Below, in pieces: positions 1 through 11,707 of a stretch of DNA of 64,000 nt. Position numbers and translations under genes: made by a program. Origin of the DNA: Balaenoptera acutorostrata (lineage: Eukaryota; Chordata; Mammalia; Artiodactyla; Balaenopteridae); NCBI RefSeq assembly GCF_949987535.1, contig NC_080067.1, positions 82,547,985 to 82,611,984 on the forward strand. Direction: 5' to 3'. The notes below the pieces were generated by a model. The model made no database searches. It was not told the origin of the DNA and saw nothing but the letters and a program-made list of their open reading frames with translations. Each line of letters starts with the position of its first letter. Position 1 is the stretch's first letter.

Positions 1-1834
1 TTCCTGACTTTGATCATTGTACTCTGGTTATGTAAGAGAATGCAAACACTGAAGTGTTTATGGGGCAAAGGAGAGTCATGTCTGTAAACTTTATATATGC
101 AGAGGGAGAGTATGATAAAACAAATGTGATCAAATGTTAATATTTGTGGAATCTGGCCGAAGGGCAGATGGAAATCTTTTATATTCTTCTTGCAGCTCTT
201 CTCTAAGGCTATTTCAAACTTAGAGTTAGGGGGAAAACACCTAACATAAGACAGAAAAAAAAGAGATGCCTAGAATACAAGCAAATACTACCCCCACCTC
301 TTCCATAAGCTTCCTGAAATCCTCGGCCATCTATCCAGTGTCACTGGCACTTTCCCACGTAAGAGCAGTGCTTATCTGCCCTTCTTCACTTCCAGCTGAC
401 TGACTGCTCACTCCCCTGCTCACCTGACATTGTGTAGTTTTTTAATAAGAACTATTATACAGAATCTGCAAAGGACTTTGCATGCAACACATACCTAGAA
501 GGGCTTTGATGAGTGGGGGTGGGGGGGCAAATGCTAATTTTTAAATATAGGTAATTTATGCCCCTTAAATGGGCAAATTGTAAGCATCTGTCACCGAGCA
601 CTACGGCTAAATACCCTCTTCACAAGGAGCTAAGGCCTAACCTCAAACCTAGTTTGCAGATTTCACCACTGATATTTCCCAATGTTCAAATAAATGTCCA
701 CCACCCAGCAGGCTTTGAAGTAAAAACGAGCACCGCCTGGATGGCAAGTGTGTGTGTGTGCGTGTGCGTGTGTGTGTGTGTGAGTGTGTGACAGAAAGAA
801 GCCTGGCCCTGGGATGTGGACCCCTGACTAGCTACAGCTGAGGAGCTAAATGTGCTTAAGAAAGACAGAGAAGTAGGAAAGCGCTTGGCTGGCACTGAAC
901 CCAAGAGAGGATTCTTTAATCCCTACATCGAGGGCCTAGGGATACGGCCATGATAATGATAAGAGCTGCAAGTACAGAGTGCTTGTTGCGTGACCAGGAG
1001 CCAGCTAAGCTGCTCATGTGACTATCTAGTTCATTCTCTGGGCAAGTGAATTAAGTAGGTACTTTCATTATACCTATTCTATGGATAAGGAAGCTGAGAC
1101 AAAGAACAGTTAGAAACTTGCTCAACATCACTGGCAAGTAGGTAAGAGAGCTGTGACTCAGACCCAAGATGAAGTGGAAAGACCGATTCCTAGAGCCACA
1201 CACGTCTCACCGCTTGCTCCTATAAAGGAACAGCCAGCTGCACGTCTTATATTTTGCTTCCTTTAAAAGCCACACCTTATACGTGGGCTACACCGTTTTC
1301 CCACCTGTTTCCACAGCGCAAACGTGGCTGTCAACAAGGGACAGTTCAGAGGCGGGACAACTGATCTGAGAGCTTATGAAAACAGGTTTTCTTATCCTGA
1401 AATTGCAACTGCAGTGCATTTAACCAGGACTTAAGTCCTAAAGCTTTTAATGTTGTGGAAAACCTCTTCTAGAGCCAAGAGGGCTCTGGGTTGCTGCCAG
1501 CCTGGTGTGCCAGGCCTGCTAACGAGGAAGAGCTCGTGGAGGAAGCAGAGAATTAGGTAGCAGGGACGAAGGAAGATCAGGTGAATTCCCACTCCGGAAA
1601 CCCAACCCTGCCTCAAAGCTCCATTAATTGAAAAGAAAATAACAATTCAAGTGCTCATGACTCATGAGGTACATCTGTGCTTTGACATACAGTATCTCAT
1701 TCAATCCCCTAAAGCTGAGGGTCTAAACTGGCGTTTTCTACCCCTCTGGCCTTAATCCAAGAGCCAAGTCATAAAATCACTTCGGTGGGTTACCACCAGC
1801 ATTTTTTTAAATAACATTAAAAAGGAAACATCCG
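1..1834. other. Noncoding single-copy DNA at left edge
   Basis: No exon with both splice sites and a coding-like frame was found. The stretch holds a GT microsatellite near 749-789 and a decayed MIR-like piece on the minus strand around 940-1175, recognised by its core about restoring an A-G-rich cDNA-like stretch with 'gaagctgagac' and 'ctggcaagtaggtaagag'. If the minus-strand gene starting in the CpG island at 11.4 kb extends leftward, this is probably intron or flank of that gene; that is inference only. Confidence 0.5.
749..789. repeat. (GT)n microsatellite
   Basis: About 40 bp of alternating GT with a few C and A interruptions. It creates spurious Cys/Val and Thr/His open frames on the two strands. 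Confidence 0.9.
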
Positions 1835-2120
1835 TGCTTCCCTGGTGGCACAGTGGCTAAGAATGCAAGGGACATGGGTTTGAGCCCTCGTCTGGGAAGA
1901 TCCCACATGCCACGGAGCAACTAAGCCCGTGTGCCACAACTACTGAAGACCGCACGCCCTAGAGCACGTCCTCCGCAACAAGAGAAGCCACCGCAATGAG
2001 AAGCCCGCGCACCGCAACGAAGAGTAGCCCCTGCTCGCCGCAACTAGAGAAAGCCCGCGTGCAGCAACGAAGACCCAATGCAGCCAAAAATTAATTAATT
2101 AATTTTTAAAAAATTAAAGA
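1835..2120 (+). mobile_element. CHR-type tRNA-derived SINE, long form
   Basis: The copy starts with the tRNA-like head (cttccctggtggcacagtgg, with a pol III box A) and continues into the cetacean/hippo SINE body. It ends in an A/T-rich tail with TTAA repeats. A target-site duplication flanks it: aaaaggaaacatc on the left (about 1820-1833) and aaaaggtaacatc on the right (about 2122-2134). The single mismatch suggests moderate age. No coding role is expected. Confidence 0.93.
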
Positions 2121-2134
2121 AAAAAGGTAACATC

Positions 2135-3620
2135 AGTCTGTACCATAAGCAGCAAGACTGTATTTGGTGAAAAATCTGCATCTGTTATGTTCATATAGAC
2201 ATATATGTACTTGGTTATAATGTAAAATGCAAAATTGTTCTTCCAGGAGTTGCAGTAAAAATGTTTGAAAAACTGCTATAAACAATCTGTGTGGGAGGTG
2301 GTACCATCCCCACTTTAGAGATGTGAAAACTGAGGTTCAAAGAACTTAAGGAATTCAACTTGGGTGAAGCCTAAAACGGCAGAGCCGGGACTCAGAGGTC
2401 TTCTGGGCACAGATTAGAAGCTCTTCTCTTTGCCCATCAATGTGCACACTTCCCACTGGTATCCCTCGAGGTCTCTCCACTCCCCAGAGCTGCACCCAGA
2501 ACAAGACCCGAAAGGCCAGCAAGTCTGCTTTCCCTTCCAATCTAGCTACTTAGCACAACCAACGAGAAAGAGCTTCGATGACTGCCTGAGCCATCTTCCC
2601 TGCTACCTGCTTGTGCACACTTCCCTAAACGCCTGCGGAGAAACGCAAAAACGGCACATGCTCCAGTCAAGTGACGCCTCACAGTGTCACTAGTGTGTGT
2701 GGCTTGTAACATGGGCAGAAGTTGTGCCACACCCCGCGGCCCAAAGCTGCAACCTTGGCTGGCAAAATACTGCCCATCACGTAAAATTAATGTTAACTTG
2801 TAAATGCCTCCGGTTTGTAGTTGCACAACAGCAATAAGTATAAGCTTTTAGGAAATACAGATTCCTGGGCCTTCCCCTTGAAGAAAATCATCTCGTGGAT
2901 CTGGAGAGCCCGGGAATCCATTTTTACGCACACCCACCTAAGGCGGTTGGATTCACAGCCAGGTTGGAAAGCCATTATTCCATCTTTTAAAAACCCCCTC
3001 CCTGGACCCCATACCACTCCCTTCTCCCTCACAGCCAGAATGTTCCATCTCCCTCCCCGCCTTCTACCCACTCCTCAGCACTGTCAGAGCTGTCCCCCCA
3101 CCATCAAAGAGGCTCTTGGTGGAGGTTCAGCAATGACCTCCACACGGATAACCCAACAGGCACCTCCATTTCTCGTTTTGGTCAGCCTCTTGAACCCAGG
3201 CAGAACTCGCTTGGTCTCCCTTCTACCTCTCCAGCCACCCTTCTTATCTTCTTTGTAAATCCACCTCCACCATCCTGCAAATGCGGGAGTTCCTCAGGGC
3301 TCACTCAGTCCATCTTCTCTTCCTGCCCCACACCCTCCCCTGGGGTCCCCCACCCGAGCAGCACCCCTAAATTAACATCCCCAGCCCAGACCTCCTTTCT
3401 GAGCGCCACACCCTCACATCCTGCTCATTCAGCGGCTCTTAAACCGGCATCAAGTATATTTCTCAAATGTTAAAAACCCAATTCTCATACAAACAGAGAC
3501 TGAGCATATTTCAAAGGGTTATTAACTCATTAATAAGGGACCCACTAAAATGACAAAGTTTGGTCAAAAGAGGATATAAGAAAAAAAGGTTAATAAAAAG
3601 ATTTTAAAAAGAGGTTATAG
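2135..3620. other. Noncoding stretch with MIR remnant and pyrimidine-rich block
   Basis: A minus-strand MIR-like remnant lies near 2270-2410. A C/T-rich block runs from about 2980 to 3420 and keeps several frames open without coding character. The open frames at 2430-2693, 2542-2826 and 2821-3258 have no domain, no start context and no splice structure, so I regard them as chance. Confidence 0.5.
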
Positions 3621-3747
3621 GGAATTCCCTGGCGGTCCAGTGGTTAAGACTCCACGCTTCCACTGCCGGGGGCCTGGGTTCAATCCCTAGTCGGGGAACT
3701 AAGATCCTGCAAGCCACGCAGCACGGCCAAAAAAAAAAAAAAAAAAA
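3621..3747 (+). mobile_element. CHR-type SINE, short tRNA-Glu-like form
   Basis: This short copy has the tRNA head followed by 'gggaactaagatcctgcaag' and 'cacggcc', then a run of about 20 A. The target-site duplication is approximate: gaggttatag on the left and gtagttataag on the right. The head resembles tRNA-Glu, including box A (tccagtggtt) and box B (ggttcaatccc). Confidence 0.92.
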
Positions 3748-4692
3748 GTAGTTATAAGAAACTTACAAGTGGTCGATGAAAAAAAGGTATGATATGATTG
3801 CTAATAGAGATACTAAGCCGGTTAATATCCTGAAGGATCTCTCTTCTCTACCAAACAGCAATCATTTGCATCCTTTCTAACTTTACAGAGTATGGGTCCT
3901 AAGGAATAATAAACAAAGTGACATTCCCTAAAGTACTGGATACCGCTGAGGTGGGCTTCCTAGACAATGCTCCAGTGTGACATTAGAAAGTCACTAGATC
4001 ATCTTTTATTTCCAAGTTTGGCGATAATTTTTCTTACACTAGGGTCTATGAATTTGGACGGGGAGATATCACATCTTTATTTTCACTAATTTCACTGAAA
4101 TTTAGCCTTCCCTTTATTATGAATGTAGGTAACTAATTACAGTAGCACTGACAGTGTCTGTGACTTTGTGACTTTGCCACCAACAGAAATCACATTTTCT
4201 CATCACAAGAGGATTGCTGCAGATATCTTGAAACACTGTCTATGCTTATCACTACTTAAAATTACAGAAATTTTCAAAGTTGCCACTAGATCTTCTTATA
4301 TGATGCATTAAAAAAATACATACTATTTTGTCACAATTTATTATATTTTAATAACTATATTTCAATATCACTGGTTTCTTTTGTAATCCTATGCATTCTG
4401 TTTTATACATTTAAAAACATTATTCTAAGAAAGGGTCTATAAGTCTTCAGAGAGGCCTTTCCTGACTCCCTGAAGTAGGATAGGGACCCCTGTTACACAT
4501 TCTCTTACCACCTTATCTTCCTCCTTCCAGCACTTACTACCTGAATCAAATAATAAATTAGTGGCTCTCTCACTAGGCAATGGGAGGAAGGGATGGTGTT
4601 CATCTTATTTATATTTTGTCCCCAATGCCTTGGCAGAGTATGTCTGGCTCATAAAATACTCTCAAGAAGTATCTGTTAAAAACAAAAAAAAG
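3748..4692. other. AT-rich noncoding DNA with an L2 remnant
   Basis: No gene was seen. About 4435-4685 resembles the L2 3' end on the minus strand (wording such as 'aggcctttcctgactccc' and 'ccccaatgccttggcagagtatgtctgg' split over the region). The rest is AT-rich single-copy DNA. Confidence 0.45.
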
Positions 4693-5000
4693 GGGCTTCC
4701 CTGGTGGCACAGTGATTAAGAATCCGCCTGCCAATGCAGGTGACACGGGTTGGAGCCCTGGTCCGGGAAGATCCCACATGCAGTGGAGCAACTAAGCCCG
4801 TGCACCACAACTACTGAGCCCACGTGCCACAACTACTGAAGCCCGTGCGCCTAGAACCCGTGCTCCGCGATAAGAGAAGCCAATGCAATGAGAAGCCCGC
4901 ACACCACAAGGAAGAGTAGCTCCCACTCACTGCAACTAGAGAAAGCCCGCATGCAGCAACAAGGACCCAACCCAGCCAAAAATTAATTAATTAATTAATT
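4693..5000 (+). mobile_element. CHR-type SINE, long form
   Basis: A full-length copy with tRNA head, body and a (TTAA)n/A tail. It is inserted at an A-rich site (aaacaaaaaaaagggg), so the target-site duplication cannot be delimited exactly. Its body matches the other long copies in the window, including the 'gatcccacatgcagtgg' section. Confidence 0.92.
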
Positions 5001-6562
5001 AAAAACGAACAAAAAACCAACAAAAAAGAAAGATCTGTGAAATAAATGAACATCTGTGACATGTATAACATGCAGATGGTGGTCCATGTTTCTTTGAAAC
5101 AAGGAGCATGTCCAACACTCTGCCCAGGACCCAGCAGGTCAGACCCCTTGATGACAGCAAACCTGCTTGTTCCTCGGGAGCCTGCCCTACTTGGCCCTAT
5201 AACAGAGCTTTCCAGCCAAGCCCACATCTTGGCTCAGAAGCTAGATCACCCTAATGTTTTAAGCCCCAGTGTAAGGCCCTCGACCTAGATCTCCATTAGT
5301 ACCTTCCACGGCAAGGATTAAAGGATCTGCTCACGAATTAAAGACATCTGCTCGAGCCAAGGGGTTAGAGGAATGGTAGGATTCTTTGGGGCGATGGATT
5401 CTCTACCCCTGCCCCAGCCAGCTGTGAGGAGTGGGGAACTCTGAAGCGGGGCACAGGCTCACCATCAGGCCATCTGGGAACAGAGTGCACATCCACCTGG
5501 GGGCTCAGTATGACCTCGCGGGATAAAGAGACGCAAAAAGGCTATTCTAACGCCATACTCCTTCTGAGTGTTTAACCCCGACTCCCCCCCCCCAACTGCA
5601 TGACTGCAAAGCTAATTATTTAGAAGTGGTCATAAACTGGTGTGTGGAAAGAGGCCCTGCTGGACGTAGCTGATCAGAGGGGACAGGTATCTAGAGCCGT
5701 GCAGGAGGGTGATGAGAAGGGCAGGAAGGATGGTCAGTGAGGGCCTGGCTATGGCCCCTACTCAGGCCATCAGGGAGCTAAAGAGCAAGGTTCACGGACT
5801 CCCCAGGTAAATGGCTGGTGCGGCGATTTCAGAAAATAGCACCTGCCAAGGAGGCTGCTCAAACATTCAGGCGACCCACTCATCTGTCTGTGTCCTCCCC
5901 TTCCAGGCCATGACCATCAATGGTCTCTCTCTTCCTGCTCTGTCCACCTACTCATTCCTCTTTCGGGGTAACAGTACTCAACCAGCTTACCTCACCCAGC
6001 TCATGTGGGACTCAAAACTACACAGGTGTGAAATATGTGGAAATGCTTTGCAAACTCTAAAGCCCTCTACAAATGTACCAGGTGTCTTCTAATTCTCGTT
6101 GCCGGGTCGAATGGGTAGCCAGAGGCCTGGGTCAGGGCCGCAGGATGGGCCAGGCAGGAGGAACAGAGCAGCCCAGTGAGCACAGGGCTCCTTCCCGCTC
6201 CCACTGAGACCTAGGACACCAGGTGTGGGGGAAGAGGAAGCAGGGGGCAAGTAAACCATGGAAGTCCGGCAACACAGGAGAACTTAGGCTCTCCTACACC
6301 CCATGCGCACTCTCTGGTCCACTGTCACTTAGCCTCCAAAACCTACCACAATCACCAAGGGAGACACAAGAGCACCATAGAACAAAACCACAAAGCTGGG
6401 GCGTACCTTCCAGGGCGGCAGTGTGGTTGGTATCTCCATTCTCAAGAGAGGATCCACTTTCAGAAGAAAGGGGAAACACAGAGCACTTAAATCCTCAGTT
6501 CCTCTGTCCGCATGCACGCGCGCACACACGCACGCGCGTGCACACACACACACGCACGCACG

Positions 6563-6599
<37 letters not shown>

Positions 6600-7860
6600 C
6601 ATCAGAGGCTCTGCAGCATCCCAGTGCAGAGGGGGAAGGAGCCATCAGGAGCTCAGCTCCAGGGAACTGTGACGGGGAGAGTCCTGGCTGCACGGGCCCC
6701 CCAGCCATGATGTCTCGCAGCCTCCGCTCACACCCGCTCTGGCCCTTCACTGGCTTCCTGGCACCCCTTCTCCAACGATCTGAGGTGACTGCTGTGGCTC
6801 CTATTTATGGGGCACGTCCACGTGCCACACAGTGTGCTGGGTGCTTCCTGTATTATTTCTGATCCTTTCAACTTTGCAAGATGGATATCATTACCACCAC
6901 TGACAACAAGAAAATAGGCAGGGCCCAAGGTCACATAGCTCCTGAGTGTCTAGCTGGCTAAAGGCCCATGTTCTTTCTGTAACATCACACTGGACTACAT
7001 CTTGTAGATAACAGAGAAGAAAGTAAGAGGAAGAAAGTGTTGTTTTGGGAAAATTAATCCAGTCTCTCCCGCTCCAACCCAACCCTCCACTGTGGCGTAA
7101 CTGCTCTTGTTATTAAAAGGGCCGCTTTCATCATGTCTCTCCATTGCCTAAAGAATCAAGTCCCAAAAGCTTTGTCAGGCATTTAAGATTCTTTCCAATT
7201 CACTTTTCCAGTCTCGTTTCCCCAACCCCACACTCAAATCCTCCCTTCCATCCAGCCCGGCCCATCACTCCTCATTGCCCACGTTTCTGTCTTGGATTCT
7301 CTGCCTGCAACACTAATTCCTTCAACCAAACACAGTCTGGGGGTGACTGCATGCCAGGTCTGGGCGAGGTGCTGGGACAGGGAGGATCCCCGCTGTCACA
7401 GAGCTCAGAGTCTGCCTTCCTTGTGAGGCATGAGCTGCGGCCCTTCTCTGGTCCCTTGGTGCCCCAGAGTGTGACCCTGGTCCGAATCCACAGCACTGTG
7501 TTTGCCACTCCTACGGCACTCAGCCATTCCAACTCGTGTGCCAGTTCTGTTTTAAAACTTCCTCTGCGTTTATTTCTGTGGGAAAAGTGCACTCCAGGTT
7601 CCAAGCAGCATTATCAATGGCAATTAGGCTCTCAGACCAGCCCACAAAAGCCTATTAAATATATAGAGGTGTAGAACCTAAATACGTGTACATTAAAAGC
7701 TCTGCAGGAGAGACCAGGGCAAACGTCTGCTGCTTCCTGCACCCCTACCCACTGTGCCATCAAGTTCTGAGCTTCACACCACCCTCTGGGGCAGAGGCCT
7801 GAGCAGTGGCTTGGGAGGAGGGAAGCAGGTGGGAGCTGGCATGACAGAGATGGAAGGGGA
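5001..7860. other. Noncoding single-copy DNA
   Basis: No supported gene. The stretch holds a 10-C homopolymer near 5585, the CA/CG tract at 6508-6598 and a minus-strand MIR-like remnant at about 6800-6960. The 176-codon plus-strand frame at 7144-7674 lies in a C/T-rich, L2-like antisense context and has no recognisable domain, so I treat it as noncoding. Confidence 0.5.
6508..6598. repeat. Compound (CA)n/(CG)-containing microsatellite
   Basis: Alternating purine-pyrimidine DNA mixes CA with CG and GC steps (cgcgcgcacacacgcacgcg) and ends in a pure CA run. It yields spurious His/Thr/Ala and Val/Cys frames on both strands. Such tracts can adopt Z-DNA. Confidence 0.9.
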
Positions 7861-7989
7861 AGAACGCTGATGTGTAATTCAGGGGCCTGGCTCCCATCCC
7901 CACTCTGTCTTTACAAACTAGGTGGCCTCAAGTTGGTGAGTCCCTTCCCTCTCAAAGCCTCACTTTTCTCTTTTAAAATCAGGGAGCTG

Positions 7990-8170
7990 AGTTAGGTCAG
8001 TAGTTCTCAGACTTCTGAAGCTCACAGACTGGCAGGATATATTTTTAAACATGTATTTAAAGTATATGTTTAAAATATGTTTAAAAATATATAGTGTGTA
8101 TTACATATATATTTTAAAATAAATTTTATCAATTAAAGGCTTTTTAAAAAAATCACAATATACTATCACT
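7990..8170. other. AT-rich, partly self-complementary block
   Basis: Repeated tttaaa, atata and tatgtttaaa units make a low-complexity AT-rich segment. No gene and no clear transposon boundary were seen. Confidence 0.5.
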
Positions 8171-8719
8171 GCTTTCATTTTTTTCAAAAGGACACTATAA
8201 GCCACTCCTCCACACCCCCGCCACATGCACTCCCTCAATATGGACACCGTGTCAGAGAAATGAAGTTTTTAAACCGGAAATATTTGGAATCGTGAAAAAA
8301 AAAAAAGCCATTCACCATTGTTATTTTTCCAATTTGTCTGTGAACCAGTGGAAACTTCATCACAGCCCAGCTCCAGGCCTCAGCCTGACGTTGGAACCCT
8401 TGAGCTGGGTGAGGCTGAGTCCTCTCCAGCTCTGACGTTGCTCCATTCTGAGCGAGCTCTGCATGGAGACTATACAACAATCAGCATGGATGGCCCTGGG
8501 GAAGGGTCAGCTAAGGAAGGAGCTGAGTGGGACAGCAGGAAGGGGCAGTCGGCTGCAGGGGTAGGGACAGGACAGCCTGGCCTCCCCAGCCGCAGGCCCA
8601 GGGCAGAGACAGCCAGCCTGGAAGGGCTGGAACTAACCTGTCCCAAGTGTTGACTGCCACTCTTTCCACCCCAGAGTGTGGAAGGCTGGGAGTACCCAAA
8701 GAAACTTTTTTAAAAGTTC

Positions 8720-9160
8720 CTTTACTAACTTTTCTGATCAAAAGCTAATGCACATTCATATAGAAAACTTGGGAAGTACCAAAAAAGCACAAGCAAAGAA
8801 GTAAGCAAAAGTCACCCACAACTCCACCTTCCAGAACAATCACTGTAAACATTTTGATGCACTGCTAATCCCTCAAACACTTTTGTAGCTATCTTCAGCC
8901 ACCCTGGGATTCGGTTTTGTATCCTGCTTTTCCCCTAATTATCACACTCAAATACTTTTCCATGTCCTTAGACATTCTTCATAAGCATCATAACATATTT
9001 TGATAATAAACCCAGCATTCTAGTAAATACAAATATTCTTTATAAACATTACTTTCCATGGTATGGATAGGGCCAGAAATCATTTAAACATGCTGCTATT
9101 GTTAAGCATTTAAGCCACTTCCATATTTTTGCTATTGTAACAAACGTGGTGGGTGTACAC
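8720..9160 (-). repeat. Old LINE 3'-end remnant
   Basis: The plus strand reads like the antisense of an old LINE tail. It includes 'aatgcacattcatatagaaaac', 'acttttccatgtcctta' and 'catttaagccacttcc ... tttttgctattgtaac' in the usual order. A related piece recurs at about 63150-63900. The exact family (L1M versus L2/L3) was not resolved. Confidence 0.55.
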
Positions 9161-9639
9161 CCCTGTCCATGAATCTCTGTAGACCCCTTTACACTTCTCT
9201 GTATCTCTTGGGTCACAGCCCAGGGCTCTGCGCGTATCTGCCCCCAGTAAACACTGAGTGGACAAAGAAACCCAATCCACTTCCAGGAGCTTCGGAACCC
9301 TTATCAGATGGACGTAGAGTTTATATTTACAGAGGCCCACCCTGGTGTCCACCCACCACTCATCACTGACCCTACACCTCAGCCTCACACCTTCTAAGTC
9401 AATCTTGGGCTTGGGGAAAGGAGAAAATGTCAATTCCTTTTTGAGGCCTCCCAGGTTCTAGGACTCTCAGCAAACCCACCCACTCTCTACACCTCCAGGT
9501 GGAGGGCATCAGCAGACCTCAGTTGCCTAGAGGACTCCCACACCCCCTCCTGACGGCTCAACCCACCCCTCAGGAAAGTCACGGCTGACCTCCCTCTAAA
9601 TTGATGTATGGCTCCCCTTCAGGGGTGCTCCCAGAACTT

Positions 9640-9815
9640 CGAGTATCAGCACTCACTGTTCTGTCTTTATCTGCTCACAGGACTGACTCCCCTGCCCGAC
9701 GCAGGGCAACACCAGAGGGCAGGAACAATGTGTGTTTTGCTCCCTGCCCAAAATCCAACCCAGTGCCAGCCAAACAATGGGGTTGATAAATAAATGTTTG
9801 CTGAATGAAACTTCT
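9640..9815 (-). repeat. L2 3'-end remnant
   Basis: The segment ends with the characteristic 'gataaataaatgtttgctgaatgaa', which is the terminal part of ancient L2/MIR-type elements read in antisense. It also has the typical 'gagggcaggaacaatgtgtg' upstream. Confidence 0.6.
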
Positions 9816-10790
9816 TTCTTGTCTGAGTCTCAAGCCTTTTATTTTCACAGGAGGGAGAGGAAAGGGGAAGAAGAGAGGAAAGTAGGACCTCCTAAAACAG
9901 CCCAAGTGCAAAGACCTGACAGGGGGTGGCACTGGAGATGCCCCCCTCTGCACAGTCCAGCAGTCCTGCCTGGCCTAGAAACCAGCCCAGACCAACCGGC
10001 AGCAGGAACAGAATACAAACAGATCAAACACACCTAGATTTGGGGAAGTGACACTGCCCCACTCCAGCCTCGTTTCTCTCCAAGAGAATGGTCAGATCTA
10101 GAGAGGCAAGGACCTTCCTTTCCCACCCATTTTCATACAACTAGAAAATACAGGGCCACTCCTCACTGGTGATCCCAGAAGGGCAGGGCATTGAGAGATG
10201 GAAGTATTTAAAGGAACTCAAGCCACACTCCATTTTTTCTCCTCACGTTCCGTCCAGCATCCTTGCCACACCCAAAAGAAAAAAACTGGAAAATCTGCGT
10301 TGGAGAGAGTGCCAGCAGCAGGAGGTTCCCTTCAGGAACTTCAGGAAAAAAAGGAGCCAAGATTGTCCTAAAATAAGGCAGACCAGAAGTTATACTAGAG
10401 GTGTGGAAGGAGGCCATATTATCCTATCACACAACCACAGCAACACCAAGGCCAAACCCGGGGCCCTGGGTGCTGTGGACACACCCATTCCAACCCCTCT
10501 CAGGGATGCCCTGCGGCATTCCTCCCCCCACCCCACAAGGGTAGCAGCAAACTCCTCCGGAGAGCCTGCACTCCCATCACCCTGGCCCACCCCTTCTCCA
10601 CTCCTGTACGGTTTTGCAGTTTAGAGCTACCTCCTCTGATTTCTCATCCGACCCTCCTGGCAACCTTGTTAGAGTGGTATTTAAAGCGTCCCAATTTCAC
10701 GCATGAGAAGATTAAGTCAGGTACATTAAATGATAGGCCACATCACAAGCCAGAAAGTGGCTGAGGTTCCAGCCAGCCTCAGTTGGGTGA
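9816..10790. other. Noncoding DNA flanking the CpG island
   Basis: Single-copy sequence with a minus-strand MIR-like piece at about 10630-10780. The 151-codon frame at 10169-10624 has no recognisable domain. If the minus-strand gene model is right, this is intron 1. Confidence 0.45.
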
Positions 10791-11373
10791 AGGAGCTGAA
10801 CTCCCCCGCGGTGACCCCACCCGGCCCCGCCAAGCCTGGCCGGCGGGCGGGGATCCACGTGGTCACTGGAGGTTCGCGGCTGCTCAGAGCCGAAACCAAG
10901 AACTAGGTGGCTGGCTCTAAAACAAGGTTTCCGGCAGTGCTGGTGGCAAGCACCCCCTTCTTACCCCGTACTCACACAGGTGCAGGGCCCGGAGTCTGGG
11001 GTGCAGCACCCCCGCAAGCCGCCGGCGTCCGGCCCCAGCTCGCGGCCGCCCCCTGACCTGCGCCCCTGCAAAGTTGTGTCCGCGGCGCAAGCCCCCCACC
11101 CCCGCGAGGGATCGCCCAGCGCCCCCGGGGTCCCCCACCCCGGGCTCCTTTCGACCTTTGAGCTCCGGAGCACTCCGCTGGGAGGGCACGGCGACCGCCC
11201 CGCTGCCTCCCCCGCAGCCACCGGGTGCCCGCCTGCTCGGCACGCACGCCCCCACCCAGGCGCCCGGAGGCGTCTATCTCCCCGCACATCCCGGGAGGGC
11301 CGGGAGCAGGGAACTCGGACCCTCGCCGGGCGCACGTGCCGTACCGGCCCGGACCCCAGCGCCACAGCCTCAC

Positions 11374-11421
11374 CCAGACCGCCAGCAGCAGCAGCCGCCA
11401 CGCCGGCACGACCCGCGCCAT
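11374..11421 (-). CDS. First coding exon of an unidentified gene (signal-peptide-like)
   Basis: On the minus strand an ATG at 11421-11419 sits in a good context (G at -3, G at +4) and opens 16 codons, MARVVPAWRLLLLAVW. A GTGAGG splice donor follows directly, with its GT at 11373-11372. The exon ends exactly between codons (phase 0). The basic start followed by a leucine-rich core looks like a signal peptide or membrane anchor, so the product is probably secreted or in the endomembrane system. The frame stays open past the donor only because the island is GC-rich, and the translation there turns to Gly/Arg/Pro, as expected for intron. The gene would continue left and out of the window or in exons I could not detect. 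I do not recognise the protein, so no symbol is given. Confidence 0.55.
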
Positions 11422-11594
11422 TCCCGCCGCAGCTGCCCACGGCCGGTTCTGGTCCCCACTCGGGCTCCCGCGACCGCAGCTCCGCCGGGAGCAGCAACCG
11501 CCGCCACTTCCCAGCCGCTCCCCGCCTCCGAGTTCCCGGTGCCACGTCTGCCAAAGCATGCGCACCGCGCTGGCAGAGCCTGCCGGGGAGAAGT

Positions 11595-11613
11595 GCGTGC
11601 TGGGAGTTGTAGT
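11595..11613 (-). promoter_or_regulatory. ZNF143 (SBS)-type binding site
   Basis: The minus-strand reading ACTACAACTCCCAGCACGC closely matches the known ZNF143 motif (ACTACAATTCCCAGMATGC). It lies in the CpG island about 175 bp upstream of the minus-strand ATG. It also lies only 8 bp upstream of a plus-strand ATG at 11621. In other genomes this motif marks bidirectional housekeeping promoters. Confidence 0.8.
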
Positions 11614-11620
11614 TTGCAGC

Positions 11621-11707
11621 ATGGCTGAGCAGGGGTCCGCGGGTGTGAACTTGGCCCTCAGGCCAGGTGGAAGCATGAGTGGAGTGCGACATGGTCAGGG
11701 TCAAAGA
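11621..11707 (+). CDS. Possible divergent first exon (weak candidate)
   Basis: An ATG at 11621 has an optimal context (A at -3, G at +4) and opens a frame starting MAEQGSAGVN. It reaches a GTAAGG donor at 11708 after exactly 29 codons (phase 0); without splicing it stops at 11723-11725. The ZNF143 site lies just upstream, which suits divergent transcription. No family was recognised. A short open frame at the edge of a CpG island can easily be chance. Confidence 0.2.

Larger units (their letters stand above)
10790..11650 (-). promoter_or_regulatory. CpG island with minus-strand promoter
   Basis: A dense CpG, GC-rich block of about 860 bp contrasts sharply with the AT-rich flanks. Near its right edge is a ZNF143/SBS-type element, read on the minus strand as ACTACAACTCCCAGCACGC (11613 down to 11595). 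An NRF1-like gcatgcgca lies at 11556-11564. A CACGTG E-box lies inside at 10856-10861. There is no TATA box. This layout is typical of a housekeeping promoter. The transcription start is inferred to lie between about 11430 and 11600, and transcription may be bidirectional. Confidence 0.82.

Noticed and set aside
6223..6862. Several open frames rich in His/Thr or Val/Cys
   Set aside because: They are produced by the CA/GT microsatellite in all frames.
7144..7674. 176-codon plus-strand frame
   Set aside because: Low-complexity C/T-rich context resembling antisense L2, with no domain, no splice sites and no start context that would support a gene.
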